DNA from: Taxawa tesnikishii (nom. ined.)
Lineage: Eukaryota; Ascomycota; Dothideomycetes; Dothideales
DNA: 64,000 bases
NCBI GenBank assembly: GCA_030247885.1
Contig: JAPDRO010000018.1
Span: 310,001 to 374,000, forward strand
Reading direction: 5' to 3'
Part shown: positions 23,077 to 35,392 of the stretch, one piece after another
How the letters are laid out: each line of letters starts with the position of its first letter
Numbering within the stretch: position 1 is the first letter of the stretch
Program-made: the position numbers and the translations under genes
Notes under the pieces: model-generated
What the model was told of the DNA's origin: nothing
The model's database searches: none
Seen by the model: the letters and a program-made list of their open reading frames with translations, nothing else

Positions 23077-25245
23077 AATTGCAGCTTGCTGTGAGAGAAG
23101 AACGATTGACTGGTGCGAAGCTGCGTGGATGATGGTCGTGAACGGCCGAAGAGCAAATGTTGAGTCGAGCGAAGGCTCACAAGGGGATATTAAACACACG
23201 CAAAGCTTAAAGAAATCAGTCCACTTCTCGACGCAAGTGAGGCGATCCGTGACGTTGAGGCGAGAGCCTGGCAGGGCTTAGCCAGGGATCTTACCGTACG
23301 GTTGACCAGTCCCTCGCCTCGAAGTAGTTACGTCCCGCTGCACTAGACGCCGGAACCTCTCTACTGCCTCCAGCGCTAGCATACAGATCCACAGTCTAAC
23401 CTGATACGTGACAGCCGCAGCTTTCGTGGGCCCCTGCGGCTAAGCGGAGATCGACCTGGAATCTGGACCCTGACAGAACGTCCCTGACGCTAACCCTTGT
23501 GGCGGTACCTGGCTCCTTATCCATATTTCCGGGTCATGCTCTGCTTCACCGATCAAGGAAAATCGAACCACCATTATGAGAGAATTGGCTTTTTCAAATG
23601 GCAGGGTGGTGATTAGAGTTACATGCAAGGCAGTCGCTACACCTGACATGGGCTTGTTAGGGTCGTCGATAGATTTTCAGAAAGTCGTACGATATTTGGC
23701 TTCCTAAGCCCCAGAAAAGCAAGCATTCTGTCGCCTGCGACCCATCTAATCAGTTGCAATGCGGAGATTTCTCCTCCGGCCCACACAAATCACACTAGGG
23801 GTAGCAACACCCACAGTCTATATCAGTCTTTCGTTCATGTTCGTTGTCCCTCTGAGCTAACTATTTATCTCAACGTAGTACATCGTCACTCGCGCAGAAC
23901 AGAGACACACATGTTTTTCCAGACAAAATGGCCCGGGACGTTTATTTATGAACACGCCTCTAAGAGACTTGAAAGGATACCATGTCTGCCGGGTACGAGT
24001 ACCCTGAAGTACATGAATGCCAAGTCCGACGCGACGACACGAGGATCCTGGGTAGAGGGGCCACAGAGTCGCTACCTCGTGGGGTGATTAGTTATGTCCA
24101 GTCTTGCAGCTCCTGCGGAAGATAAGAGATAGCCATGTGTTCCTCGTGTGGTAATCGGGCTGGCGATGCACACCTTGCTTTGATGGTAGTATAGTAAGCT
24201 AACAGCACAACAAGGGTTAGGAGGAAGCGATAATAGATTAGCTACCACAATAGGATATCTAGAGAGCAAGCAGATCTCATCTTGCATTCAGAGCGCACAC
24301 ACACGCATAGCCGCGATGTGAAGCTTCATGTTTCTCTTCTCTTTGCTTACAGGCTAGCGAGGCGTCTGGACGACTGTCCTTGCTATGCCAACGGAACGGT
24401 TTTGGTATTCCGGAGCTGTTTTTGTGGCTTCGTCTTCTATATAGGGCCTTGCCAGCAGAGCGTTGTCTAGATAGAGCCTTCTGTTACGAAAGACCTTCTA
24501 CAGGAACCCGTAGATAGTAATTCTAGCGCATCCTTTTCTTACGATGAACGCTTTACTTCGCGTAGCTTTGCACGTAGCGTGGTGATAAATGAGAACATTG
24601 ATGACCCTGTAGCACCTGCTGTGGGATGGCCATAACAAAGAGCCTGCCGTACCTATCTTCATGGTGAAATATGTTTGCGCCAACAGAGGAGAGCTGACAC
24701 ATGTGCGTGTGGTTCCATGCCGCTTTCATGTATATCACGTCTAGTGAACCGTCATCATATACCACCGTGCTGTCTGGTACCTTCAAGTGATTAAGACTGT
24801 CTGTGTACGTGAGTTGGCGTTCATGATTCACTCGGTGTGGTACACGCGTCAAACTTGGTTTGCGTGTTAGCTGTCAAACGTGGCTCACTGTCTCCCGCGA
24901 AGTGACCATGATTATCATTCCCAACGCTGAAAGGTATCTGTTGTTGCATGTGTCAGCTAACATATATACAGGGCTCTGCTCTGACCTACGCTTTGCACCA
25001 GAACCTGCAACAAACACGATGATGTTAAACACACTAGTCTGAACCACAAACACAACCGACGAACACCGTCCCTCCACGACGTTATACATAAATCTCGACG
25101 AAGAGATCAACCGACAAAACAGTTTCATCCCTCGACAACCATTCTCCTATACAGATAGCTGCACCAGTATTGGGACAAGTATGTCTCGTGCGTTCTCCGA
25201 ATGACCGAACAAGGTACTTACTGTTTGTAACCACATACAGCCACG
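23077..25245. other. Gene-poor stretch, 2.2 kb
   Basis: Only short unconserved frames. Base composition appears somewhat more AT-rich from about 23.9 kb. I found no terminal repeats, target duplications or transposase-like frames by eye, so a decayed mobile element is possible but unsupported. Confidence 0.4.
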
Positions 25246-25467
25246 ATGTGTGAGAGATGGCGCTGGTACTACTCCTGTGGCCACCCGGTCCGAGACCGTA
25301 ACGGCGTCGAGCTGGACCCATGCAGGCGCGCAGAGAGGCGGGGGAGAAGATGCGACGAGTCCGCAATTCTCGATGTACCAAGGATGGCCTACTTGGAAAG
25401 ATGCCCGATTTGCCACCGACCATGGCATTACCGACCACAGCATCTGCGACCGTGGGAGTGGGATTGA
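25246..25467 (+). CDS. Small Cys-rich hypothetical protein
   Basis: An open frame of 73 residues beginning MCERWRWYYSCGHPVRDRNG. It has Cys at 2, a CGH motif, ELDPCRRAERRGRRC and a closing CPIC, a spacing (C, CGH, C, C, CPxC) that resembles small zinc-binding proteins common in Pezizomycotina genomes. It lies alone in the gene-poor block, so I lean on the motif rather than on context. No function is known to me. It might be part of a larger gene, as further exons could lie downstream toward 25560. Confidence 0.45.
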   Translation: MCERWRWYYSCGHPVRDRNGVELDPCRRAERRGRRCDESAILDVPRMAYLERCPICHRPWHYRPQHLRPWEWD

Positions 25468-26799
25468 GCGGAGCAAGAAAGCACCGATCATAGGGGAAGC
25501 TTCGTGGGCGGCATGATATTCGCAGGGTTCGCTGGGTATCTGATGGCGTTACGGAGTTTTGGGTTGCCTGATTGATGCCTTTCTGGATATGCCCGGCAGA
25601 CAACAAAGACATGGCCTCGAACCAAGCACCGAGCAACTGATGGACTGGTGAAACTCCGGTCAATGAGCTTGCCTTCTGCCCTCTTATGTGAGAACAGGAC
25701 GGCTGCTGGTCAAACCGTTCATTGAAAGACAGATGGTTACAATTATACAGACAAGGCTGGGCCGAAACGCACGATAGTGCATTGCGAGGCAAGCGCGCAC
25801 CGTGCCGTGCCGTGGGGGTTGTTTTTCTTTTGTGGCGGTTCTGATGGGATTGCTTCTTAACTTTTCAGTCTGCTCTTTTACTCCAAGTCTGACAAGGTGC
25901 TGGAAGTGCTATACCCATGATACTGTTGAAATACTTCTGGCTTTTGAACCTGTCCTTATGCTTCCGGTTCGTCTCTAGATGCACTGCTGCCCGCAGGCCG
26001 TCACCTAGACAGAGTCTTTTCTTTCTCCTCTCAAAATGAACGTCGGAAGAATCGTCCAGCACCAATCCTTGCATGTAAAATCGTGTCTTGTCATAACATG
26101 ACCCAATGGTTGGTATATGTAGTATGCACATGCAGTCGGAAGAAAGAAGTGGGTTTGGCCTACACGAAACGGGTGGACGGGATTCACGGCAGGTGGTTGC
26201 CACGGCTTGCTCCGCGGCTCCACCTTTCTCAACGTGCATCGTCAAACGTTTCAGAAGGTACCCGGCGATCTTCATCTTGTGTACCTGGCTATGAATAGCA
26301 TGACCCTCTCAACACGAGACTCTGTGCGCTGTCTCTTTATCAGAACACACAACTGGTCTGTCCGAGTCTGGTGTGCATTTCGGACACCGGATAGTAGGCC
26401 TCCTTGTGCCTGACTGTTGCCGGATGAAGACCGCAACACGACACCACAACCCTGCATCTCTAAAGTATCTTCCAGGGCTAGACGCATCCGCGCCTTTAAA
26501 AAAAGGCGCTGAAATTCTGCTAAAAGGCGTACAGTATCCACTGATCCACTTATCAAAAACATGGCCCACACTACACTGGTTTCTGTTTACTCCCGAGGGG
26601 ACTTCTCGAGACTTATTAAAGGTACCTACCTTGTCGCAGAGGCAGGTTTTCCACAGGTCTCTCGCTTTACGTACCTACTGTTCAATTCTTGTAATTTCAC
26701 GACGTTCTTTCCTCTGACGAACGCTGCTCCGATGCTGATTTCTTAAACCTTTACCTATCATTGATACACTACTTGAGCAACCTTCTCAACCCACTTAAG
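25468..26799. other. Gene-poor stretch upstream of tyrosinase
   Basis: About 1.3 kb without a clear gene. The last few hundred bases before 26800 are the likely tyrosinase promoter; near 26505 there is an A/T run. Confidence 0.4.
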
Positions 26800-28104
26800 A
26801 TGCGCGTCAACGGTTCAGTAGCCGCGTTCGTTGCGGCAGCCACTCTGGTAGCTGCCCAAGACCGGTTCCCGGCGATGTCGGACTATAGCTCTGAGGAGGT
26901 GCAGAATGGAACCGCCTTTGCCGATGTCAAGCAAATCGCCTTCGATAACATGCAGTCAAACGTTGCCAGCAGACCTGGAGCGTTCTGTACTATGGAGAAC
27001 GCGGATATTCGCCAGGAATGGTAGGTGATAGGTGGTATACACCATAAAAAAGCCAAGCTGATCCGCTGCAACAGGCGCCAGATGTCGCAGGAACTACGCA
27101 AGGGTTTCACGAATGCAGTGACATGCCTTCAAAATCTGCCACCTCAGCGCATGACAGCGGACGAGGCCAGCACATATCCGGGTGTGAAGTCTCGATACGA
27201 TGAGTGTGTAGAACTGTTTCAGGTATTGTTTGGGTTTTGTTCGCTAATAGCAACAAGATATGTCGCGACACACATCAATTACACTCTCAACATCCACGAC
27301 ACGGCCGACTTCTTGGCGTGGCACCGCGGCTACATCCACTACCTCGAGCAGGATCTCCAGAACCTCTGCGATTACCAGGGAAAGCTTCCCTACTGGGAAT
27401 GGTCACTCGACGCCGAGGCACCACAGAATTCGGAGCTGTTCAACGGTGACGAGTACAGCATGGGCAGCAACGGACAGTATATCCCAGACCGCACCCCGGT
27501 CTATCTTGGCCTCCAGCAAGTCACCCTTCCTCTCGGAACTGGTGGTGGTTGTGTAACCGGCGGCCCATTCGCCAACTACACCGTCAACATGGGCCCTGTC
27601 GCGGCGCCAAACTTGACAGCTCTGGACTACCAGTTCGGCTACAACCCACGCTGCCTGTCGCGCGATCTGAGCCCTGGTCTTACCCAGCAATACCTCACCT
27701 GGACCAACGTCACCACCCTCATCCTTGAGAACACCCTCGTGGAGGAATTCCAGGGTGTCATGCAAGCCGACTCTACTTACTCGGCTGCAGACAACAAGTT
27801 TGGTGTCCACGGCTGCGGTCACTACGCCGTTGGTTCCATCATGGCCGACTTCTACGCCAGTCCTGCCGATCCCATCTTCTTCCTCCATCACGCTCAGGTT
27901 GATAGGATGTGGAGCATTTGGGAGAACATCGACCCTTACAGGCGTTTGACCGCCATTCACGGCACTTCTACCATGCTTAACGACCCTCCCAGCGCGGAAA
28001 TGTCGCTCACCGATATCATGCCGTACGGTCTTGTCGCTGATGATATTGCGTTCAGCGAGATGATGGACACTTTTGCTGGTCCGCTCTGCTACTACTACCA
28101 GTAG
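26800..28104 (+). CDS. Secreted tyrosinase
   Basis: Three exons, 26800-27020, 27075-27203 and 27258-28104, give 398 residues. The start MRVNGSVAAFVAAATLVAAQ is a clear signal peptide. The tyrosinase central domain has THINYTLNIHDTADFLAWHRGYIHYLEQDL (first copper site; three His: THIN, NIH, WHR), LPYWEWSLDAE, the second copper site His in VHGCGHYAVG, and DPIFFLHHAQVDRMW. The C-terminus is short, without the long capping domain of intracellular fungal tyrosinases, so it belongs with short secreted types. It oxidises monophenols and o-diphenols and may act in melanin formation or phenol attack. The frame is intact. Confidence 0.92.
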
Positions 28105-28785
28105 ATGTGTACGAATTAGAGGGGATGAACTCGGATGGTGTACTTATGTTATAGACGATATACAATGTTATGAGCATATGTATAGAGTCGCTTCGGGAAC
28201 AAACTTTCAACCTATGAAAGCACGACGATATGATACTCCAAGGTAGCCCGGGGCCTATCTATCGTCGTTCTTGACTTTGTTGCATTTCTAAGCTCGTATA
28301 TGTATTGAGAGGTGCTGAAACTCCACAGAGAGTAGCACGTCTCGATTAGACTCAAAGTGATATGTAACGATGATGATATGTCTTAGTTCTTCGTTGTCCA
28401 CATCGCTTGCACGCTCGGCAGCCCCAACATGCAAGCCCTTTGTTCCATTCGTTCGGAGTCTCTATTCACTCACTTGAGAAAGGCTATTGCAAGTGACTGG
28501 TCCAAATCATATCCTGAAGGACCTGTGGCGGCGATTATTTTGCAAAAAGTATCAGTCCCGCCGACACCAAGGGCTGTATTACTACCATCCGGCACAAACC
28601 AGGGGTCCAAGTGCTGCAACGATGGCCTAGCAGATGGCAATATTTTCGAGTGTCGGTTGACAATACACAGGTGCCGGTTGCCTCATGCGGAACAGGAGAG
28701 ACTCCAGTGGCGCCGCGTTATACACTCGATGCCATCACACGTTGAGCTGGCATATCATGGAGTGTTCTCGCGTACGCTGCGAACA
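28105..28785. other. Intergenic
   Basis: Between convergent tyrosinase and oligoribonuclease, about 680 bp; 3' regions only. Confidence 0.5.
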
Positions 28786-29486
28786 TCATGCATGCGTTTG
28801 GTCATGGACAGAATCTTGTCCTACAGATGTCTCCTTATCAAAGAACACCTTCTTGTAATATCTTGCCTCCTCGATGCTCTCCAAGATATCGGCCTTGGCT
28901 TCATGCTTGCCGGCTTTCTGTGGAGAGGCCTTCAGGACATCGATCGGTGCCCATCGCTTAGCGGCTTCCTTGATAGCGCTGACATCCAGGATCCGGTGGT
29001 GCAGGTGTCTGACCACCTTCCGATACGGCTCCTTGACCAGAAACGCTTTGTCGGCATGGACGGTGTTTCCCGCAAGCAGCGCCTTCTTCGGCTCCGGTGC
29101 GTACTTCTGAACATACTCGAGCAGTTCCGTCGCGACCTGTTCTGCGCTCTTGCTTTTTCTGGATCAAGGCATGCGGCTGTCAATCCGCTGTCTCCGTGGT
29201 GTTGCTTGCACCACTCTCCCATAGCATCCATCTGTTCTTGCGAGTGGTGGATCACGGCTTCGTAGCCCGCGTCGTCGAGCACATTCAATTGGTAGTCCGT
29301 TACGAAGCAAGCAAGTGACATGATGGTGTCGGTGTTGGTATTTAGGCCTGTCATCTCGCAGTCAATCCATACCAACGGATGCTTGGATCTGCTCTCGGGC
29401 ATCGTTGTGGTGTATCGAGGACGGACTACGTGTGTGTAAGGACTGAGTTGGCGGAAACGTGATGGTCTCAAACAGTATCTCAACAT
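28786..29486 (-). CDS. REX2: Oligoribonuclease, mitochondrial (Rex2/Orn)
   Basis: A single exon of about 233 residues. An N-terminal basic leader (MLRYCLRPSRFRQLSPYTH) looks like a mitochondrial presequence. The DEDDh exonuclease fold follows: PLVWIDCEMTGLN (first Asp-Glu), AGNTVHADKAFL, HHRILDVSAIKEAAKRW, and HEAKADILESIEEARYY (the His and Asp of the active site). It degrades 2-5 nt RNAs to mononucleotides. The frame changes near 29154-29158: one base is missing from an A run of the coding strand, between DPEK and AEQVATELL, so the two halves read in different frames. The head-to-head neighbour is Pol alpha. Confidence 0.9.
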
Positions 29487-29857
29487 GTAATAGCCGCAAA
29501 ATACCGCGGATCAAGGGTTGGTGCTGTTTACTGCAGAAACTCCTTTCGAATTGGATGAACCTCGTGACTGTCAATTACTCTGTGAAGTCGAAGCGCATGC
29601 ACGATGATGATGACGATGGCATTTGATCCTCTTTGATAAGATTAGATGTCAATCTCGCTGCCATGCCAATTACTTGCTAGCGCGACGTGCTTCGCGTTGA
29701 CGCGCCATTCTATCGCGTCCTCGCGTCGCACTCTTGCTTCCTCCCCCAGCCCTTCATACCACTCACGCTCCCATACACACGCAACTCCTCCCCTCGTACA
29801 CTCACGCGTTGGTTCAGCGCTTCTCAGTTACAACACTGCAATTCTCACAATATAATC
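29487..29857. promoter_or_regulatory. Shared divergent promoter, REX2 and POL1
   Basis: 371 bp between divergent start codons; both promoters must lie here. Pyrimidine-rich near the POL1 start. No binding site assigned. Confidence 0.45.
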
Positions 29858-32800
29858 ATGCCTGCTTCACGGGCCAACCGTCTCGCAGAACTTCGCGCGC
29901 TGCGGGCGGCGGGCAAGACTGGTTTCTCCACATACGAGGTTGCAGAAGAAGAGCAACTATACGACACAGTTGATGATGAGGGCTACAAGAAGCTAGTCAG
30001 AAGTCGCCTGGATGAAGATGATTTTGTTGTCGACGACAATGGCGCCGGTTACGCCGATGACGGACGCGAAGACTGGCAAGACGAGAGACGCAATGCTTAC
30101 GACAGTGAGAGCGAAGAAGAGCTTCCTACCAAGGGCAAAGCAGGTATGCGCGCGCTGTACATGTTACAATCAGTCGTGTGTATGCTTACGACCGCACAGC
30201 GAAGCGGAAACGCGAAGAGGACGTCGAGAAGCGTGAAAAAATCAACAACGGCATCAGCAAATACTTCAGTGCCAATACTGCAGTGCCGGCCCCTAAGCCT
30301 AAGGTAATTCCACCACGTACACACACAATTACCAAGTCCCATATTGACTATCAAACCAGCCCGCGAAGACAGCAGAAGACGAAGCATTTCTGGCAGATTT
30401 ACTTGGCGAGGTCGACAACAATATCCCCAGCCGTCGACCCCATGCTGCGATGAAGCCTGTCAAGTCCGAGAACCGCCGAAAGACTCGGATTCTGTCGCCG
30501 CCACTCGAAGAAACACGTCCGAAGAAGCCGCTTCCTAGACAGGAATCGAATCCTCAGTTGCTCGGGACGCCTCCACCGACTGCCGCCGATGTCAACCAGG
30601 ATGACGATTACTTCCCAGCACCAATGGACGACGATGTCCCTATGGGCGACCCTCTCCCGTCATCGCCGGTAGCAAAGGCCGTCCAGCGGAAAGAGCAGGC
30701 AAATGTGAAGGTCGAGGATGAAGACGAGGACATGCTTGAAGTCGCCGAAGTGACCGGTCATGCTGCTGCGAACGTGCCAGCGATAAATATGCGTGGAAGT
30801 AGGCCACCTCTAAATATCAAGAAGCCGGACTATCCTTCTCCGGCGAGCTCTTCACCCGTTCGCGCTCCTGCAGAAGTCATTGCTGACACTTCCGCTTGGG
30901 CCAATGTTACGGACAAGCTGAACCTTCTTAGTAGTCCTAAGGGAGAGACAATCACAGCCGGTAAACTTCAATCCAAGGATGCCCTTGAAGAAGACGGAAG
31001 CCTACGCATGTTCTGGACAGACTACACGGAAGTCAACGGTAGCTTGTGCCTCTTCGGTAAAGTCAAGGACAAGAGCTCAAAGAGCTTCGTCAGTTGCTTC
31101 GTCAAGGTCGACAACATTCTCCGCAAGCTCTTTTTCTTGCCTCGGGAAAACCGACACAAGAATGGCAGGGAGACATCAGAAGAGGTCGATATGGGTATGG
31201 TCTACGAAGAGGTTGACGCTCTCATGACACGACTGAAGGTTGGCATGCACAAAATCAAGCCGTGCTCAAGGAAGTACGCTTTTGAATTGCCGGGTATTCC
31301 AAAGGAGGCGGACTACCTGAAACTACTTTACCCATACACTAAGCCGGCCATCCCCATGGACACTTGCGGCGAGACCTTCTCCCACGTCTTCGGCACCAAC
31401 ACTGCGCTTTTTGAGCAATTCGTACTCTGGAAGAACATCATGGGACCTTGCTGGCTCAAGATTGAGGGCGAAGGTTGCAACTTCAATGCGGTGAACAACG
31501 CTTCCTGGTGCAAGCTGGAGCTTCAGGTTGAGAAGCCAAACTTTATCACCACCCTGGGCGACTCGGACAACCTTGAAGCGCCTCCGATGACTCTTATGAG
31601 CATTGCCTTACGGACTACCATGAACGTCAAAGAGAACAAGCAGGAGATTCTGGTCGCTAGCGCTCGTGTCTACGAGAATGTTTCCCTAACCGACACAACG
31701 CCTCCAGAGAAGCTGCCATGCCGGACTTTCACCGTCATGCGTCCGAATGGCGAATACCCACTAGGCTTCAAGATGGATGCAGACAAACATCGGGGCATCA
31801 TCAAAACCGAGAAGAATGAAGCGGGGTTGCTGAGCATGTTCATGGCTCTCCTGGCAAAGGCGGATCCAGACGTCCTGATGGGTCACAGGCTGGATGATGT
31901 TGACTACAGTTTACTTCTCAGCCGCATGCGCGACAGAAAGACTCCCGGATGGCACAGAATCGGACGTCTGAAGCGCAGCGACTGGCCAAAGACCATGGGC
32001 AAGGGAGGCGGTAGCTTCTTCGCCGAGCGCCACCTTGCAGCTGGAAGACTGCTCTGTGATCTTGCAAATGACCTGGGCAAGTCTCTCATGAGCAAGCTTC
32101 AATCGTGGAGTCTCGATGAGATGTGTGATAGCGTACTGGGTGGCGAGGTAAAGCGGAAGGATCTGGATGATGAAACTGCGTTGAGGATGGCAGCTTCGAA
32201 GGCTGGTCTGATGAACTACGTGAAGCTCTGCGAAGCTGACACGTACTTCATTGCCGCCATTGCTTTGAAGATCCAGATGTTGCCGCTGACCAAGATCCTC
32301 ACCAACTTGGCTGGAAACTCCTGGGCTCGTACACTCAGCGGCACCAGGGCGGAGCGCAACGAATACATTCTTCTTCACGAGTTTCATCGGAACAGATACA
32401 TCTGTCCAGACAAGGTGTATGGCAAGGCAAAGAAAGCGGAGGAGGAGAACAACCCAGAAGGCGAAGAGGCAGCCGGCTCGAAGAAAAAGACAAGTACAAG
32501 GGCGGTCTTGTCTTCGAGCCTGAAAAAGGTCTCTATGACAAGTTTGTCTTGGTCATGGACTTCAACTCGCTGTATCCGAGCATCATTCAGGAGTTCAACA
32601 TCGATTTCACGACCGTGGAACGAGGGGATATTGTGAGTAATCCTTACCTGTTCTAAAGACCTTACTAACACTACGTAGGGGAGGACGATGATAAGGTCCC
32701 AGACGTGCCAACCGATACTGCAACCAAGGGTGTCCTTCCTCGACTCATTAGGACACTAGTTACCCGCCGTCGAGAAGTCAAGAAGCTCATGAAGGACAAG

Positions 32801-34419
32801 TCCGCCACCGCCGAACAGCTTGCTACCTGGGATATCAAGCAAATGGCCTTGAAGCTTACAGCCAACTCCATGTACGGTTGTTTGGGTTACACAAAATCAC
32901 GGTTCTACGCCAGGCCGCTTGCCGCGCTCACAACGTCCAAGGGTCGTGAAATTCTACAGTCTACAAAGGACCTTGCAGAATCTACACACGGCCTGAGAGT
33001 CATCTACGGTGATACCGACTCCGTCATGGTGAATACCAACGTCGACAACATCATGGACGCCATGAAGATCGGTAACGATTTCAAGAAGAGTGTCAACGAG
33101 CGGTACGAGCTTCTCGAGATCGACATCGACAATGTCTTCCGCCGGCTTCTGTTGCATGCCAAGAAGAAGTATGCTGCCGTCAACATGATCGAGAAGGACG
33201 GTAAATGGGTCGATAAGCTCGAAGTCAAGGGTCTCGACATGCGGCGAAGGGAGTATTGTCAACTTTCCAAAGACACATCCCAGGAACTTCTGAACTATCT
33301 TCTCTCGGGCGAAGATCCGGAAACCGTCGTCACGCAGATCCACGACCATCTCCGGACCGTCGCCGCCCAAATGCGTGAAGGCATCATACCGGCCTACAAG
33401 TACACCATCTACAGCCAATTGGGTAAAGACCCCAGGGACTACCCCAACGCAGGCTCCATGGCCTCGGTGCAAGTCGCCCTGAAGCAAATGGCCAAAGGCA
33501 AACGCGTCAAAGCTAAGGATGTCATGGCCTACATTGTGTGTGGCAGCTCCGGCGGCAGCGCCGAACAAGCGGCCAAGAACAGCTACCCGCAAGAGGACGT
33601 GATTAAGAAGGACAGCGAGCTGGTTCCGGACGTCGATTACTACCTCCACAAGCAGATTTTGCCTCCCGTCGAGCGTCTCTGCGCGCCCATTGACGGCACA
33701 AACGTCACCCTCCTGGCCGAATGTCTCGGCCTCGACACCAGCAAATACAGAGTCAGCTCTTCCGCCTCTCTCACAGGTGCAACAGACTCGACGATCCACC
33801 CGCTGGAGAGCCAGATCCCGGACTCGGTCCGCTTCAAGGATTGCGAGAGCCTAGCCCTCACCTGCTTAGGCTGTCGCAGCCAGTTCCGCTTCGCCGGCCT
33901 AGCAGCAAAGGACGACGAGGACGAACTCCCGCTCGCCACGGTCACAAACTCCGGTATTGCGTGTCCGAAGTGTGAAAAGGTCATGGCCAACATGACACTG
34001 ACGGCGCAGCTGGAGCACCAGATCCGAGCGCACACGGCTCGGTACTACGCCTCCTGGCTCGTGTGCGACGAGGCGACGTGCCAGCACCGCACAAGGCAGA
34101 TGAGCGTCTACGGGCAGCGCTGCCTGGGACCGCGCGGGCTTGCGCACGGCTGTCAAGGCAAAATGGCGTTCGAGTTCAGCGAGAAGGCGTTGTATAACCA
34201 GTTGCTTTACCTCCAGGGAATCTTTGACGTGGACAGGACGCTGGAGAAGTTGGGCGGCGGGCAAGAAGGGGAGAGAGAGAGGCTGAGGGTGCTGGCGCAG
34301 ATGAACCGCGAGAGGTGGGAGACTTGTAAGGGTGTGGTTAGGGGTATTTGGACAAGAGTGGGTGGGGTTGGGTTAGCATGGATGGGTTGTTCGGATTCGC
34401 ATCGAAGAACCTGGTTTGA
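29858..34419 (+). CDS. POL1: DNA polymerase alpha catalytic subunit
   Basis: Four exons: 29858-30143, 30200-30303, 30360-32632 and about 32684-34419 (about 1467 residues). The acceptor of the last intron is ambiguous: 32683 keeps the frame, while the earlier TAG at 32678 would need one further base. The N-terminus is the acidic tail that binds partners ([25 protein letters not shown]). The exonuclease-like domain is followed by the polymerase motifs: [14 protein letters not shown] (A), [13 protein letters not shown] (B) and YGDTDSVM (C, catalytic Asp). The C-terminal domain has two zinc modules ([32 protein letters not shown]) that hold the B subunit. It starts replication with primase. Bases are missing near 32484-32488 (A run) and near 34344-34346, so the protein's conserved end ([11 protein letters not shown]) is read in another frame, stopping at 34419. 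Confidence 0.96.
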
Positions 34420-34998
34420 ACGTTGTAGATAGTGGATGGTGAAGGCGTTGGGAAGGCTTGGATGGGTGGATCTGGCTTTGGTGTACTGAGCAAGTCATAC
34501 AACTTCCCTCTCAATCCAGTGCCCCGTTCTGAGCATCTGGGTAATTGCACACGCGTCTTCAGAGCCCCGTTGAGGACTAACTGTTCGGCCAATGCAGTAA
34601 ATGAGGCCAGAAGCGTGACGTCGTACTGAACGCTCTGTTCGTTCGGTCCCGCTTGCTACACCTGACCCTTTCGAGGAATGTCTAGAGGCCCAGCCTTGAG
34701 GCGAGTTCACACATCCGGATGGACTACGCTAGCGAGGGCGGTGAGGTGGATGGCGTGATGAGGAGCGTATGGTGGGGTTTTCCGAATACCTGTGCTCCTC
34801 GGTCAGATCCACAAGCAACTGAGAGGACTTATCCCTTTAACAACTTCATCCTTGATGTGTAGCCTCAATGAGTGCAGACGCGGTCTTGAACCCAAAACCG
34901 ATAGTGGTACTGGCACTGCCCTACTAGCTACGTGTACACATGACAAGTTACGTCGAAACAACCGCATGCAGTGATGTTCAGGTCCAGCGTCAGCGCCC

Positions 34999-35026
34999 TC
35001 GATGCCCCGCTCTCGATGCCCCGCTC
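34999..35026. repeat. 14 bp tandem duplication
   Basis: TCGATGCCCCGCTC occurs twice head to tail. Short and probably slippage-derived. Confidence 0.8.
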
Positions 35027-35040
35027 TCTCGTCTTCGCAC

Positions 35041-35061
35041 CATCCACCATCCACCATCCAC
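35041..35061. repeat. CATCCAC triplet repeat
   Basis: CATCCAC is repeated three times in tandem, 15 bp after the 14 bp duplication. It may be a simple slippage tract. Confidence 0.8.
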
Positions 35062-35287
35062 ATCATCGGCGCCTCACCACAGCCACGCAACACCAAAAGC
35101 GCGACGGAGATCGGCAGGGCTGTCGTTCTGGAAGGCGATCATGGCCCGTTTGACGCCATGTGCCAGGTTTCCAGGTTTCCGCAGCGAATGATGGATTCAT
35201 GCCCACACGCCAGCCCGCGCATTCGACGTCATTGGCGAACACATCCCCTCGCGCATCATTGCTCCAACCACCTGCAGTGCTAACGGC

Positions 35288-35295
35288 TATATAAA
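35288..35295 (+). promoter_or_regulatory. TATA box for LEA-like gene
   Basis: TATATAAA lies about 100 bp before the start codon at 35393, a fitting spacing for a stress-induced fungal gene. Confidence 0.5.
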
Positions 35296-35392
35296 CGACG
35301 GTGGCTGTGTCTCCAACCTTTTCTTGCCTCGAGACACAACCACTTGCATCTTGAAACACCCCAAATCACAATCTACAAACACAATAATCACC

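Larger units (their letters stand above)
34420..35392. other. Intergenic with short tandem repeats and TATA element
   Basis: About 970 bp. It holds a 14 bp direct duplication and a triplicated 7-mer near 35.0 kb, and a TATA box ahead of the LEA-like gene. No gene recognised. Confidence 0.5.

Noticed and set aside
25520-25575. A short hydrophobic frame that might be an exon of the Cys-rich ORF
   Set aside because: No splice sites in phase and too short to support.
23077-26799. A decayed transposon or LTR element
   Set aside because: No terminal repeats, target duplications or reverse-transcriptase-like motif was found by eye; only the lack of genes suggests one.
28429-29265. A 278-residue plus-strand frame over oligoribonuclease
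   Set aside because: No family signs, and the opposite strand encodes the DEDDh nuclease.
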